Shown here one piece after another: positions 51,549 to 60,232 of a DNA stretch of 60,549 nt. The notes beneath the pieces are model-generated. The model saw only the letters and a program-made list of their open reading frames with translations, was not told where the DNA came from and made no database searches. A program made the position numbers and the translations under genes. This stretch comes from Elusimicrobiota bacterium (GTDB lineage Bacteria > Elusimicrobiota > Elusimicrobia > UBA1565 > UBA9628): the NCBI GenBank assembly GCA_003151975.1, contig PLZD01000058.1, positions 149,960-210,508 of the forward strand, read 5' to 3'. The stretch's first letter is position 1. Each line of letters begins with the position of its first letter.

Positions 51549-52748
51549 ATGAACAAAATTTACGCCGTTCTGATGATTCCAATGCTCGCTTGCGCCGCGC
51601 TCAGCGAGGACGCGGCCGTAGCACCCGCAGTTCAGCCCGCGGCTGCGCCCGCCGCCAAGCCCGCCAAATCCGCCCCTAAAGGCGCGGGCCTCGAGACCGA
51701 AGACCAGAAGACGCTCTACACTTTGGGCGTCTTCCTCGGTCAGCGGCTCGGCCAGCAGATCGGCGTCTTCCATTTAGCGCCTAGCGAGCTCAAGATTGTC
51801 GAAGGCGGATTCCTAGACACGCTGCACGGCCGCCAGCCCAAAGTTGACCTCGCGGCCTACGGCCCCAAGCTCCAAGAAATGGCGCAGAAGCGCGCCGAGG
51901 CCGGCTCGAAGAAGGAAAAAGAAGTTTCGCAGGCATTCATGGACAAGATGGCCAAGGAGAAGGGCGCCGAGAAGACGGCCTCCGGTCTCATCTACATCCC
52001 GGTCAAGGAAGGTAGCGGCGCCGCGCCGAAGATCACCGACAACGTGAAGGTCAACTACGTCGGCACTCTGATCAACGGCAAGGAGTTCGACAGCTCGATC
52101 AAGCGCGGCACGCCGGCCGAGTTCCCGCTCAACGGCGTCATCCCCTGCTGGACCGAAGGCGTGCAGAAGATGAAGGTCGGAGGCTCGGCCAAGATCGTCT
52201 GCCCGTCCGAGCTCGCTTACGGCGACGGCGGCCAGCCCCCCACCATCCCCGGCGGCGCGACCCTGATCTTCGACGTCGAGCTGCTCGATATCGTCAAGCC
52301 CACCGGCGAGGCCGAGATGCCCAAGAAAGACGAGAAAGCGGCCAAGAAAGAAGCTAAGGAAGCCGACAAATTCCTCGCCAAGATGGCCAAGGAAAAGGGC
52401 GCCGAGAAATCCGACTCCGGGATGATCTTCATCTCCGAGAAGGAAGGCACCGGCGCCTCGCCCAAGGCCACCGACACCGTCAAGGTCAACTACGCGGGCA
52501 CGCTGGTCGACGGCACGGAATTCGACAGTTCCTACAAGCGCGGCCAGCCCGCGACGTTCCCGCTCAACCGCGTCATCCCGTGCTGGACCGAGGGAGTTCA
52601 GAAGCTCAAGATCGGCGGCAAGGCCAAGCTCGTGTGTCCGTCCAACATCGCCTACGGCGAGCGCGGCGCGCCGCCGTCGATTCCCGGCGGCGCGACCTTG
52701 GTCTTCGAGGTGGAACTCCTCGACATCGTCGGCGCGAAAGCGAACTAG
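51549..52748 (+). CDS. secreted FKBP-type peptidyl-prolyl isomerase with tandem FKBP domains
   Basis: 399 aa. A signal-like N-terminus (IYAVLMIPMLACAAL) and an Ala/Pro/Lys linker lead to an FKBP N-terminal dimerisation-type helix region (about 50-130). Two complete FKBP domains follow (about 140-243 and 290-395), both with VKVNY.GTL, EFDSS and the conserved end GGATL.F.VELLDIV. The domains are joined by a Lys/Glu-rich helix, and the stretch KMAKEKGAEK occurs before each, so the second copy is an internal duplication that includes the helix. It catalyses prolyl isomerisation during folding of envelope proteins. One domain is usual for FkpA/Mip proteins. Confidence 0.92.
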   Translation: MNKIYAVLMIPMLACAALSEDAAVAPAVQPAAAPAAKPAKSAPKGAGLETEDQKTLYTLGVFLGQRLGQQIGVFHLAPSELKIVEGGFLDTLHGRQPKVDLAAYGPKLQEMAQKRAEAGSKKEKEVSQAFMDKMAKEKGAEKTASGLIYIPVKEGSGAAPKITDNVKVNYVGTLINGKEFDSSIKRGTPAEFPLNGVIPCWTEGVQKMKVGGSAKIVCPSELAYGDGGQPPTIPGGATLIFDVELLDIVKPTGEAEMPKKDEKAAKKEAKEADKFLAKMAKEKGAEKSDSGMIFISEKEGTGASPKATDTVKVNYAGTLVDGTEFDSSYKRGQPATFPLNRVIPCWTEGVQKLKIGGKAKLVCPSNIAYGERGAPPSIPGGATLVFEVELLDIVGAKAN

Positions 52749-52766
52749 CTTCTTTCGGACCCCGGG

Positions 52767-54749
52767 ATGAGCGACGAGCCCGACCCTTCTTCCGACTTAG
52801 GAAAAACGGTCAATCAGCCCGACCAATCCCGGTCCGAATCGAAGAAGCTTTCTCAAAGCGCTCACCCAGCCCAACATCCGGAAGCGCCCGCCATCGCCGG
52901 CTACGTCCTGCTGGAGCCGATCGGCCGCGGGGCGTACGCGCAGGTCTGGAAAGCCAAGCAGCTCCGCACCCAGAAGATCGTGGCCGTGAAAATCTTCGCC
53001 AGCAAGACCGGCGTGAACTGGCTTCTCCTACAGCAAGAGATCGAGCGCCTCATCCGACTCGATAAGCATCCCAACGTCGTTTCCCTCCTGGATGCCGACC
53101 TCGCATGCGCGACCCCGTTCTACGCCATGGAATTCATGGAGGCAGGCTCGCTCGAAGGCTTCGTCGACCCGCTGCGGCCCGTCCCGCCGGAAACGGCCGC
53201 GCGTTGGATGGAGGAGATCGGACAAGCTCTCTCATTCGTCCATTCCAAGGGCATCATCCATTGCGACATCAAGCCGGCGAACATCCTGCTTGACGCAGAG
53301 GGCCGCGTTCGCGTCGCGGATTTCGGCCAATCCCGGTTCCTGACCGATTCCGCGGGAGCGCTGGGCACGTTGTTCTTCATGGCGCCGGAACAGGTACACG
53401 CCGGCGATGAGGAAGAGCGCGCGCAGCCCGACCAACGCTGGGATATCTACGCGCTGGGCGCCACGGTCCATGCCCTATTGACCGGCCAAGCGCCCCATGC
53501 GACAAAGGAGAACCGCGAACGCCTGCAGAAGACCGCATCCATTTCCGACAGACTGCGAACCTATGCGGAGCTCGTGCGAACCGAACCCATATCCGACTGG
53601 ACAACCGGCGCTGGCACCCCGGTGGACGAAGAGTTAGCCGCGCTGGCGGGCCAATGTCTGTCCTTCGATCCGGCGCGACGCCAGGGAAGCGTCTCCCAGG
53701 TTATCGGCGACCTTCAAGCTCGGAGAGAAAATCGCCCCGTCAGCGCGCTCAGTCACCGCAAAAGCTACGTCTTTTCTAAATTTCTTAAGCGCACCGTATC
53801 CTCCGCCGGGATACCGGCTCTGCTGGCCTCGGCGGCCTTGCTGCTGCTGCTCGGAGCATTGATCTTCCGCGCGCTTCTCATCTCGGTGCTGCAGGACGAG
53901 ATGATCCACGGGACGATGGACTCCGTCGAGATCCTCTCGGCGGACCTCGCCCGAGGGCTCGACCAGGATTCGACACTCCCCACGTTCGATGAATACGACA
54001 TCATGCAGCGCCTTCTCCGCGATAGTCGGATCGCCGACCTCGTCTATCTCAATCGCGATGGCTCCGTGCGCTGGCATCCCGACCCCGGCCTACTGGCTGA
54101 ACCCTGGGATCGATACGCGCGCGGCTCGGATTCGCCCAAGACCGACGCCGTATTCCAAACCGTGCGCGACCGGGCATCCCGAATCCGCCGCGTCGCCGGT
54201 CATGAATATTGGGAAGTCGCGATTCCCGTAATGGACCGCGGCAGTCCTCCGGCCGTGGTAGCTCTGGTGGTTGCTCGTGAGGCGGTCTTGGTCCGAGTCA
54301 GAGAGCATATGACCAAGTATTGGCTGTCGGCTCTGGGCTTGTTCTTCGCCGTGGGACTTCTGCTCGTTTGCTACGTGCCGGACCTTCGCGCCAACATGCC
54401 CCTGGTCCTTGGTTCGGGATTAATATTGCTGCTGACCGCCTCGACGGTCTTCCTATTCCGCGTGAGACCCGCCGACGAGCGCCCCGAGACGCCCGACGTC
54501 GGGGCCCATTGGCTCTCGAAGCGCGGCGGACTTAAGCGCGACGGCGCGGAGCTTATTCCCGGCTGGTCCCCGCGCCGTCTGGCCCCACCGAGCCCCAGCC
54601 TATATCTTCGGAAAGACGCCATCGCCCATTATCAGCGAGGAGATCTCGCGGCGGCCCGCTCTGGCTGGCAGCGCGTCGCCTCGCTCGATCCCCGGGACCC
54701 GCAAGCCCGCGACTGGCTCACCCGAATCGACTTCCTACCTAGACGCTAA
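52767..54749 (+). CDS. transmembrane Ser/Thr protein kinase
   Basis: 660 aa. The kinase domain is at about 45-325, with the Gly loop IGRGAYAQVW, Lys75 in VAVK, HCDIKPAN at 165-172 (HRD is HCD, so a non-RD kinase), ADFGQS and MAPEQ. TM1 is at 348-372, then an outer sensor-like domain of about 140 residues, TM2-3 (about 518-565) and a C-terminal tail with a TPR-like hairpin (AIAHYQRGDLAAARSGWQRV). It probably senses an outside signal and phosphorylates cytoplasmic proteins; its targets are unknown. It starts 18 bases after the FKBP gene. Confidence 0.92.
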   Translation: MSDEPDPSSDLGKTVNQPDQSRSESKKLSQSAHPAQHPEAPAIAGYVLLEPIGRGAYAQVWKAKQLRTQKIVAVKIFASKTGVNWLLLQQEIERLIRLDKHPNVVSLLDADLACATPFYAMEFMEAGSLEGFVDPLRPVPPETAARWMEEIGQALSFVHSKGIIHCDIKPANILLDAEGRVRVADFGQSRFLTDSAGALGTLFFMAPEQVHAGDEEERAQPDQRWDIYALGATVHALLTGQAPHATKENRERLQKTASISDRLRTYAELVRTEPISDWTTGAGTPVDEELAALAGQCLSFDPARRQGSVSQVIGDLQARRENRPVSALSHRKSYVFSKFLKRTVSSAGIPALLASAALLLLLGALIFRALLISVLQDEMIHGTMDSVEILSADLARGLDQDSTLPTFDEYDIMQRLLRDSRIADLVYLNRDGSVRWHPDPGLLAEPWDRYARGSDSPKTDAVFQTVRDRASRIRRVAGHEYWEVAIPVMDRGSPPAVVALVVAREAVLVRVREHMTKYWLSALGLFFAVGLLLVCYVPDLRANMPLVLGSGLILLLTASTVFLFRVRPADERPETPDVGAHWLSKRGGLKRDGAELIPGWSPRRLAPPSPSLYLRKDAIAHYQRGDLAAARSGWQRVASLDPRDPQARDWLTRIDFLPRR

Positions 54750-54754
54750 CGGGC

Positions 54755-55135
54755 CTAGGCTCGGTGACGGTGCTGGCGCAGCAGACAGTCGTCGGACACG
54801 ACGAGCAAGCCGGCTTTGCGCGCCAATTTTTCACCCTCGGAATGCGCCACGCCGTCTTGAAGCCACAGCGCCTTCGCCTTGATCTTGATGGCTTCCTCGA
54901 TCACGGGCAGGACGAATTCGGGATTGCGAAACACGTTGACGACGTCGATGGGGAACGGGATCGACGACAAATCCGGAAAGCATTTCTCGCCGAGGATCGT
55001 CTTGTGCCCGGGATTGACCGGGACGATCTTGTAGCCTTGCTCCTGCAGGTAGGCCGGGACGTAGTGGCCGGCGCGCTCGGGCTTGGGCGAACAACCGACG
55101 ACGGCGATGATCTTCATGGCGAGAATCTTCGCCAC
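54755..55135 (-). CDS. CoA-binding protein (YccU family)
   Basis: 126 aa from a GTG at 55135 that keeps the family-like VAKILAMKIIAVVGCSPKP; an ATG at 55117 would cut one turn. The Rossmann-type CoA-binding domain is shown by VGCSPKPERAGHYVPAYL, PVNPG and VVNVFRNPE. Function in the cell is unclear. No ribosome site stands out. Confidence 0.88.
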   Translation of the reverse strand: MAKILAMKIIAVVGCSPKPERAGHYVPAYLQEQGYKIVPVNPGHKTILGEKCFPDLSSIPFPIDVVNVFRNPEFVLPVIEEAIKIKAKALWLQDGVAHSEGEKLARKAGLLVVSDDCLLRQHRHRA

Positions 55136-55176
55136 GACATCACCGCCGTCGTCTCTCGACTCGAGGCGACAGGCTT

Positions 55177-55533
55177 CTACGATCTGTTCGCCTCGACCTG
55201 CAATTCCCCGTCTTCGACTTGGATATGCAGGGACATTGAACGCGAGCAGACCTGGCAATCCTGATAGATGCTTTGCCCGTCCTGCTCAGAGGTCAGGTGG
55301 ACCTCGAACGCCTCGTCGCAATAGGGGCAGGCGACCGAGACGTCTTCCTCTAAATGCTCGGTCTCGGGTTGGGCCGTGACTTCGGAGAGCACGGTCTCAA
55401 GCACCTTCGCCTGCCGTTTGTCCTCGTTGGCTTCCGCCCGCTCGGTGGTCCGGGCGGAATTAACGACGCGCGAGGGTTTCTTGCGCGTCGACGCCTTTTT
55501 TTCTGTGCTGCCCGGCTTGTCCTTCACAATCAC
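55177..55533 (-). CDS. CPXCG motif cysteine-rich protein
   Basis: 118 aa. A charged, Lys/Glu-rich N-terminal half (about 60 residues) is joined to a small zinc-binding domain with ACPYCDEAFEV and QDCQVCSRSM, the CPXCG family pattern (the fifth residue is D instead of G). Function unknown. The start is one of two GTG codons (55533 or 55527); the charged half has no homology to help decide. Confidence 0.82.
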   Translation of the reverse strand: MIVKDKPGSTEKKASTRKKPSRVVNSARTTERAEANEDKRQAKVLETVLSEVTAQPETEHLEEDVSVACPYCDEAFEVHLTSEQDGQSIYQDCQVCSRSMSLHIQVEDGELQVEANRS

Positions 55534-55594
55534 AATATACCCCCCCGCCTAATTTTGCGCAAGACCCAAATTCCCCGGGACCTACGACAAAACC

Positions 55595-58321
55595 TTAGGC
55601 CCCTTTCGACACTTTTTCGATCGTTAGCCAACGATTGGTGCCGGCGAACTTCTGGTGCATGCGGGTCGTGGGCTCACCGTCGGGGTTGCCGATTTCGGCG
55701 AGCTGGACGTCGGCCAGGGCGTCGAGGCCGCGGTGGCGGAATTTCTTGAGCGAATCCTCGAGAGCCATGCCGATCGTGCGGAACGCGAGCAAGGTCGAGA
55801 ACTGCAGGACGTAGCCGAGCTCGCCGAGCTGCTTGTTGGTGATGAGCTGGTGCTCCTTCTTGGCCTTGCCCCAGTGCAGCGAGGGCGAGAGGTTGAAGCC
55901 CAGCATCTGATCTGGGTAGTGCTTGTGCACGCCCTCGGCGAAGGCCTGCGGGCCGTCAATTTCGGTATTGTTGAATTCGGCCCAGATCACGTCCACCCCG
56001 AGCGAGGCGGCCTCGAGCGCGCGATCTACCGCGTGCTCGACGCTGCCGCCGCGCCCGCCGGGAACGGCGCCGTCCACGGCGTCGGTGCGCGCGATCGTGA
56101 CGAGATTGACGCCGGTGGCTTGCGCGGCCGCCTTGACCGCGATGAGCTTCTCGATCCACTTGTGCGTGGGCACGAGCACCTTCTCGCGCTTGACGCCGTG
56201 GTGCGCGATGATGTGCCCGCAGGTGCGCTCCGCGGGATCCTGGTCTTCCAAGTGCACGCCGGCAGCACCCGCCCGGATGAGCTCGCGCGTCAGCGTGAAG
56301 GTCTGCGTCGGCCCGCCGAAGCCCGCCTCGATGTCGGCGAATATGGGCGGCGTGTTGATGACTTCCCCGTTGTTGTCGTAGAAGTGCCGATCTCTGGTTC
56401 CCTCGATGCCGCGGATGAGCTCGCGCACGAGCTCGACCATCATGTGCGAGGGGTAGATGCCGATGTCGGGGTACATGTTGTGCGAGACGGCCAGCTGCCA
56501 GCCGCTGGCGTAAATGGCCTCGTACTTGAGGTCGGTCAGCATGGAGGCGGTCATGGCGTCGTAGGCGCCGGCGGTGTGCAGGAAGCAGCGCTCGGGGCGA
56601 TTCTTGCGCAGAGCGAACTTCTCTTGAAGAAGCCGGCGCAGCTTGTCGGATGGATGCCCGGTCTCGTGCGGAGCGTACATTTTGGCGAACTCGGCCTTCG
56701 GATAAATCCACTTCTTGACGCCCTCGGCGTTGCCTTTCTTCGACTCGTTGAGTTCCTTGATCATTTCTTGGCTCCATGCGCTCGCGCGCTGATATTTTTC
56801 CGCGACGGCGGCCGCGTCGGGATCCTTCTTGTGCTCCTTCAAAATATTCGCGAGCTCTTCGTCGAACAAGCGCGCGACCAGCTCCTCGGTGACGATCGTT
56901 CCGTCATTGGTCTTGACCGCGTGGCGGATGCGCTGGGCGGCCATCAGGCGATAGATGCGGTCGGTCGCAAGGTCTTCCATGAAATTGCCGATGAGCGCGC
57001 CCTTGGCATCATACCCTTTGATCATCCGCGCGCCGAGGCCCGAAAGCACGCCGAAGCGGTATTCGATCATCGTGCGGATCGCGTCCCGCGTGCCGGATAT
57101 GGAGACGATGCCGACGCCGGACGGCGTCGGAACCAAGTCCGGCTGGCGCGGCTCTTTGGGATGCGTCACGGAAAGCTGATTGGGCGCGGGAAACTGTCCA
57201 ATGGCGCCCTCGTGCTGGTCGGGGTGCCCCGTCCAAGCGCCGTCAAAGCCGAGCACGGCCTCGTTCTTCTTATCGATTTTGAGGCGCTCGACGGCCCGCG
57301 CGTTGATCTCCGGATTCTGCCGGTCGGGGAAAAGGGCCGTCATGCCGCCGATGGCGAGCGCCCCGCGGCGATGGCAGACGTCGACGATGCGCCGGCGGAT
57401 GTTCTGGAAGAACGGGATGTCGTGCGGGATCGTGTTGCGGTCGGGCAGGATCCAACCGGGGTCGGCGAGCTTGAAGTGAATCAGGCTCGCCATGTAGTCC
57501 CAGCGCCCAAGGTTGAGGCCGATGATGTGGCGCTTGGCGGCAAACAGAATCTCCTCCGCTTGGTAGGCCGCGGGCAGCGACTCGATCAGGAACATGACCT
57601 TGGTCGTTCCCGTGGGCAGGCCGATCGCCTTTTCCATGGCGGCCAGCGCGTCCGAGAACCAAGCGGCTTCTTCATGCGACTCGGTCTTGGGGATGTAGAA
57701 GCACAGCTTGCGTTTGAGCGACTCGTCCTTCAATGAGGCCAGGCGGACGTCCTTCGTGAAGAAAAATACGCAGGCCAGATCGAAGAGAGAGCCCGAGACC
57801 GCCTCGCCCGGCAGGCAGTGCGTTTCGTCGAGATGCAGGCCGCGCGGGCGGTAGAGCATGACCTGGTTCGAGGGCTTTATCTTCGAGACTTTCTTAGTCC
57901 CGGGACCGGTGCAAGTCAGAGTCCCCTTGATCGCGTCGATCGTGTTCTTGTGCGCGGCGGCGACATGCTCCCAGTCGGTCGTGATCGAGTCCTCGCCGTC
58001 GGGCATGCAGCCCGGGTCCCCCGCGTTGCACATGCCGACCAACAGCTTCGGATTATCGGCGGGACCGGTGATCTGGTTGCGCTGATCCTTGGCCCATTCG
58101 GGAAGCGCGATCTTCCATTTACCCTTGGTCGCCTCGGACTCGGGCAGGTAGCCCGGAAGCTTGCCCTCGTGCGCGAGAGCTAGCGCGCGGCGGCGCGCTT
58201 CCAGAAGTTCCTGGCGCCGCGCCTCGAAGGTCCGGTGCAGCGGCAGGAAAAATTCCTTAAGGCCCTTGGGCCAGGCGTCCTTCTCTTTTTTTGCGGCGGG
58301 TTTCTTCGCTGCGGTCGGCAT
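55595..58321 (-). CDS. malate synthase-isocitrate lyase fusion (bifunctional glyoxylate-cycle enzyme)
   Basis: 908 aa. The first ~540 residues are a malate synthase A domain: MLYRPRGLHLDETH, the signature KRHIIGLNLGRWDY (263-276), and Asp450 in NFMEDLATDR at the position of the catalytic Asp of that family. Residues ~570-908 are isocitrate lyase: YASGWQLAVSHNMYPDIGIY, IFADIEAGFGG, VHLEDQ, IARTDAVDG and NLSPSLHWGK. The lyase loop reads RTCGH (Cys701) where KKCGH is usual. One chain would thus cleave isocitrate and condense the glyoxylate with acetyl-CoA. Lys/Ala-rich N-terminus; no signal peptide. A TTGACC/TACTCT promoter lies upstream. Confidence 0.95.
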   Translation of the reverse strand: MPTAAKKPAAKKEKDAWPKGLKEFFLPLHRTFEARRQELLEARRRALALAHEGKLPGYLPESEATKGKWKIALPEWAKDQRNQITGPADNPKLLVGMCNAGDPGCMPDGEDSITTDWEHVAAAHKNTIDAIKGTLTCTGPGTKKVSKIKPSNQVMLYRPRGLHLDETHCLPGEAVSGSLFDLACVFFFTKDVRLASLKDESLKRKLCFYIPKTESHEEAAWFSDALAAMEKAIGLPTGTTKVMFLIESLPAAYQAEEILFAAKRHIIGLNLGRWDYMASLIHFKLADPGWILPDRNTIPHDIPFFQNIRRRIVDVCHRRGALAIGGMTALFPDRQNPEINARAVERLKIDKKNEAVLGFDGAWTGHPDQHEGAIGQFPAPNQLSVTHPKEPRQPDLVPTPSGVGIVSISGTRDAIRTMIEYRFGVLSGLGARMIKGYDAKGALIGNFMEDLATDRIYRLMAAQRIRHAVKTNDGTIVTEELVARLFDEELANILKEHKKDPDAAAVAEKYQRASAWSQEMIKELNESKKGNAEGVKKWIYPKAEFAKMYAPHETGHPSDKLRRLLQEKFALRKNRPERCFLHTAGAYDAMTASMLTDLKYEAIYASGWQLAVSHNMYPDIGIYPSHMMVELVRELIRGIEGTRDRHFYDNNGEVINTPPIFADIEAGFGGPTQTFTLTRELIRAGAAGVHLEDQDPAERTCGHIIAHHGVKREKVLVPTHKWIEKLIAVKAAAQATGVNLVTIARTDAVDGAVPGGRGGSVEHAVDRALEAASLGVDVIWAEFNNTEIDGPQAFAEGVHKHYPDQMLGFNLSPSLHWGKAKKEHQLITNKQLGELGYVLQFSTLLAFRTIGMALEDSLKKFRHRGLDALADVQLAEIGNPDGEPTTRMHQKFAGTNRWLTIEKVSKGA

Positions 58322-58345
58322 GATGTCGTTTTCGCGGCCTTAATT

Positions 58346-58374
58346 AGAGTAAGAAAAATTCCGAAGTCGGTCAA
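58346..58374 (-). promoter_or_regulatory. candidate promoter of the fusion gene
   Basis: On the minus strand TTGACC (58374-58369), 17 bases, TACTCT (58351-58346). The leader is about 20 bases; no strong Shine-Dalgarno. Confidence 0.6.
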
Positions 58375-58408
58375 GGAACTCGAGGACCTAGACGCGCGCT
58401 AAGATTGT

Positions 58409-58436
58409 GGCGGATCGCCCCGCAGGGGCGACCGCC
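58409..58436. repeat. GC-rich hairpin between OmpA-type gene and fusion gene
   Basis: GGCGG and TCGCCCC (58409-58413, 58415-58421) face GGGGCGA and CCGCC (58425-58431, 58432-58436), with an A bulge at 58414. There is no T-run on either strand, so it could be a weak terminator for the gene ending at 58448 or a plain hairpin. Confidence 0.5.
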
Positions 58437-58447
58437 GGAAGCGCGGA

Positions 58448-59434
58448 CTAGGACGCCGGCTCGACAACGAACACGATTCTCTTGTTGGCCGCGCGGCCCT
58501 CTTCGGTGGCGTTCGACTTGACCGGCCGGAACTCCCCGCAGCCCTCGGCCTGCAGCTTCATGGGATCCAAGCCCGCGTGCTCGTGCAGGTAGCGCGCCAC
58601 CGCGATGGCCTGCGCCGCGGACAAGTCCCAGTGGCTCGTGAAGCGGCCGAAGAGCTCCCACTTGATGGGCGCGTTGTCGGTGTGGCCCTGAATGTGGATG
58701 CTGCGCGCAGGCAGCGCCTTGAGCGCGTTGCCCAGACGCTCGAGGAGTGCTGCGCCCGTCTCGGTGAGCTTGGCTTGATTGGCCGGAAATAGCAGCGGCT
58801 CCTGCAAAGTCACCTTAATGGTCCCGCCATCCTGGTCGATCTTGGCGTCCTCGCTTTGCAGCTCCTTAAGGACGGCGTCGGCAAGCGTTCCCATCTCCTC
58901 GTGCGTGCGCGCAAGCCGCTCGCTGCGGGCCTTGTCCGCAGCGGCCGCCGCAGCCTTGATGTTGTCGAGTTGCGCCTGCAGATCGTCGCTCGTTTTTTTG
59001 AGCGCCGCGGAATCGAACGCGGCTTTCGCTAGCCGGGCGTTCAGCCGCGCTCTCAGTTTCTCGGCCTCGCCAAGCTTGTAAGACAGCGCGCTTTTCTGCC
59101 TGATCAGGTCGCGGACTTTTTTGGCGAGCTCGTCTTTGTTGGATTCGGCGCTCGTGTAAAGAGCCTCATTGTCTTTCTTTTCCTGATCGAGCTGGCCCTC
59201 GTAGGTCTTAAGATTGTCTGTGAGCTCCTGCACCTTGGAGTCGAGGTCCGCCTTGCCGTTCTCGAGGGCCGCGATCTGGTTGTCCTTGTCCTTGAGCTTG
59301 GCATCAAGCCCCTCGAGCTGGGTGTTTAAGTCCTTGATTTGAGTCTGCTGCTTCTTGATCTGGGCGCCGCCGCAGGCGCATAAGAAAACCGTCAGAATCA
59401 CAAAGGGAGAAATCTTTTTCACGCTGAAAGGCAT
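58448..59434 (-). CDS. OmpA-family lipoprotein with long coiled coil
   Basis: 328 aa. A lipoprotein signal ends in FLCAC (about residue 21). Residues 25-195 form a nearly continuous coiled coil (QTQIKDLNTQLEGLDAKLKD and so on). The OmpA/MotB peptidoglycan-binding domain is at about 205-325 (HIQGHTDNAPIKWELFGRF, WDLSAAQAIAVARYL). It ties the membrane to peptidoglycan, with the coil as a spacer. The start overlaps the stop of the MBL gene by one base (TAATG). Confidence 0.92.
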   Translation of the reverse strand: MPFSVKKISPFVILTVFLCACGGAQIKKQQTQIKDLNTQLEGLDAKLKDKDNQIAALENGKADLDSKVQELTDNLKTYEGQLDQEKKDNEALYTSAESNKDELAKKVRDLIRQKSALSYKLGEAEKLRARLNARLAKAAFDSAALKKTSDDLQAQLDNIKAAAAAADKARSERLARTHEEMGTLADAVLKELQSEDAKIDQDGGTIKVTLQEPLLFPANQAKLTETGAALLERLGNALKALPARSIHIQGHTDNAPIKWELFGRFTSHWDLSAAQAIAVARYLHEHAGLDPMKLQAEGCGEFRPVKSNATEEGRAANKRIVFVVEPAS

Positions 59435-60186
59435 TATATCTTAAGCCGCATGAGGTCGCGCGCGATCAGAATCCTTGAACCATGGGCCAATTTGCGCGCT
59501 TTCCTTGCCGACTCGACCGAGAGATGAGAAAGCAGGCCTCTCCGGCAGCCCGAGGCCTCGATCGTCGCGATCGCGAGCTCCGGAGTCAGATGGCCGAAGT
59601 CGGCGGCCTCGGACGGTTTGGTCACGGTGCATTCGATCACGAACAGATCGGCGCCCGCCGCAAATTCCGCGAGCTCGGGCGAAAATCCCGTGTCTCCCGA
59701 ATAAACCAAGCTCTTTCCTTTATATAGGAGCCGGTAGCTCAGCGCCGGCGTCGGGTGCGGAACGGACGCGCAGGTAAGCGTCCAATCGCGCCCCTGGGCT
59801 CTCGCGGCGGACTTAAGCTCCCGGATCTCCAGCGCGTAGTCTCGCGGTCCCAGCCAAGGCGCGTAGGCTTTGCTGAGATCAGAAATAAATCTCTTAATGC
59901 CGCGCGGCCCCCAAACGCGAAGCCTCCCCGACTTCGGCTTGAGATCGTAGCGCAAAGTGAAAAGCAAGGCGGCAAGATCGCCGACATGGTCGGGATGGCG
60001 GTGCGTGAGAAAAACATCCGTGACGCGGGAGGGATCGACCCCCGCGCGAAAGAGCTGCAGCAGATTTCCAAAACCGAGATCGAAAAGCAGCACGTCGCGG
60101 CCCAAGACAGCCGCATAGCCTGCTGGATTTCTGACGTCGCCCACGACCGGAAACGACGCCCCGGAGCCGAGAACTATCAATTCCAT
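59434..60186 (-). CDS. metallo-beta-lactamase-fold hydrolase (RNase Z-like group)
   Basis: 250 aa from the ATG at 60186. The zinc motif THRHPDHVGD, then YSGDTGFSPEL and the final LSHLS segment are of the MBL superfamily. The short LGSGASFPV start resembles ribonuclease Z/arylsulfatase-like members, but the RNase Z exosite is missing, so tRNA processing is doubtful. It is divergent from the aconitase gene (46 bases between starts). Confidence 0.88.
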   Translation of the reverse strand: MELIVLGSGASFPVVGDVRNPAGYAAVLGRDVLLFDLGFGNLLQLFRAGVDPSRVTDVFLTHRHPDHVGDLAALLFTLRYDLKPKSGRLRVWGPRGIKRFISDLSKAYAPWLGPRDYALEIRELKSAARAQGRDWTLTCASVPHPTPALSYRLLYKGKSLVYSGDTGFSPELAEFAAGADLFVIECTVTKPSEAADFGHLTPELAIATIEASGCRRGLLSHLSVESARKARKLAHGSRILIARDLMRLKI

Positions 60187-60232
60187 ATGATATAGAATAG
60201 AACAAACGACGCGTGATTTAGGAGAACCCACC

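Noticed and set aside
55655-57736. A 693-codon open frame antisense to the fusion gene
   Set aside because: It mirrors the codon bias of a GC-rich gene; it has no domain, signal or start context. Similar long shadows at 31645-33156, 33212-34564 and 34679-36013 were dropped for the same reason.
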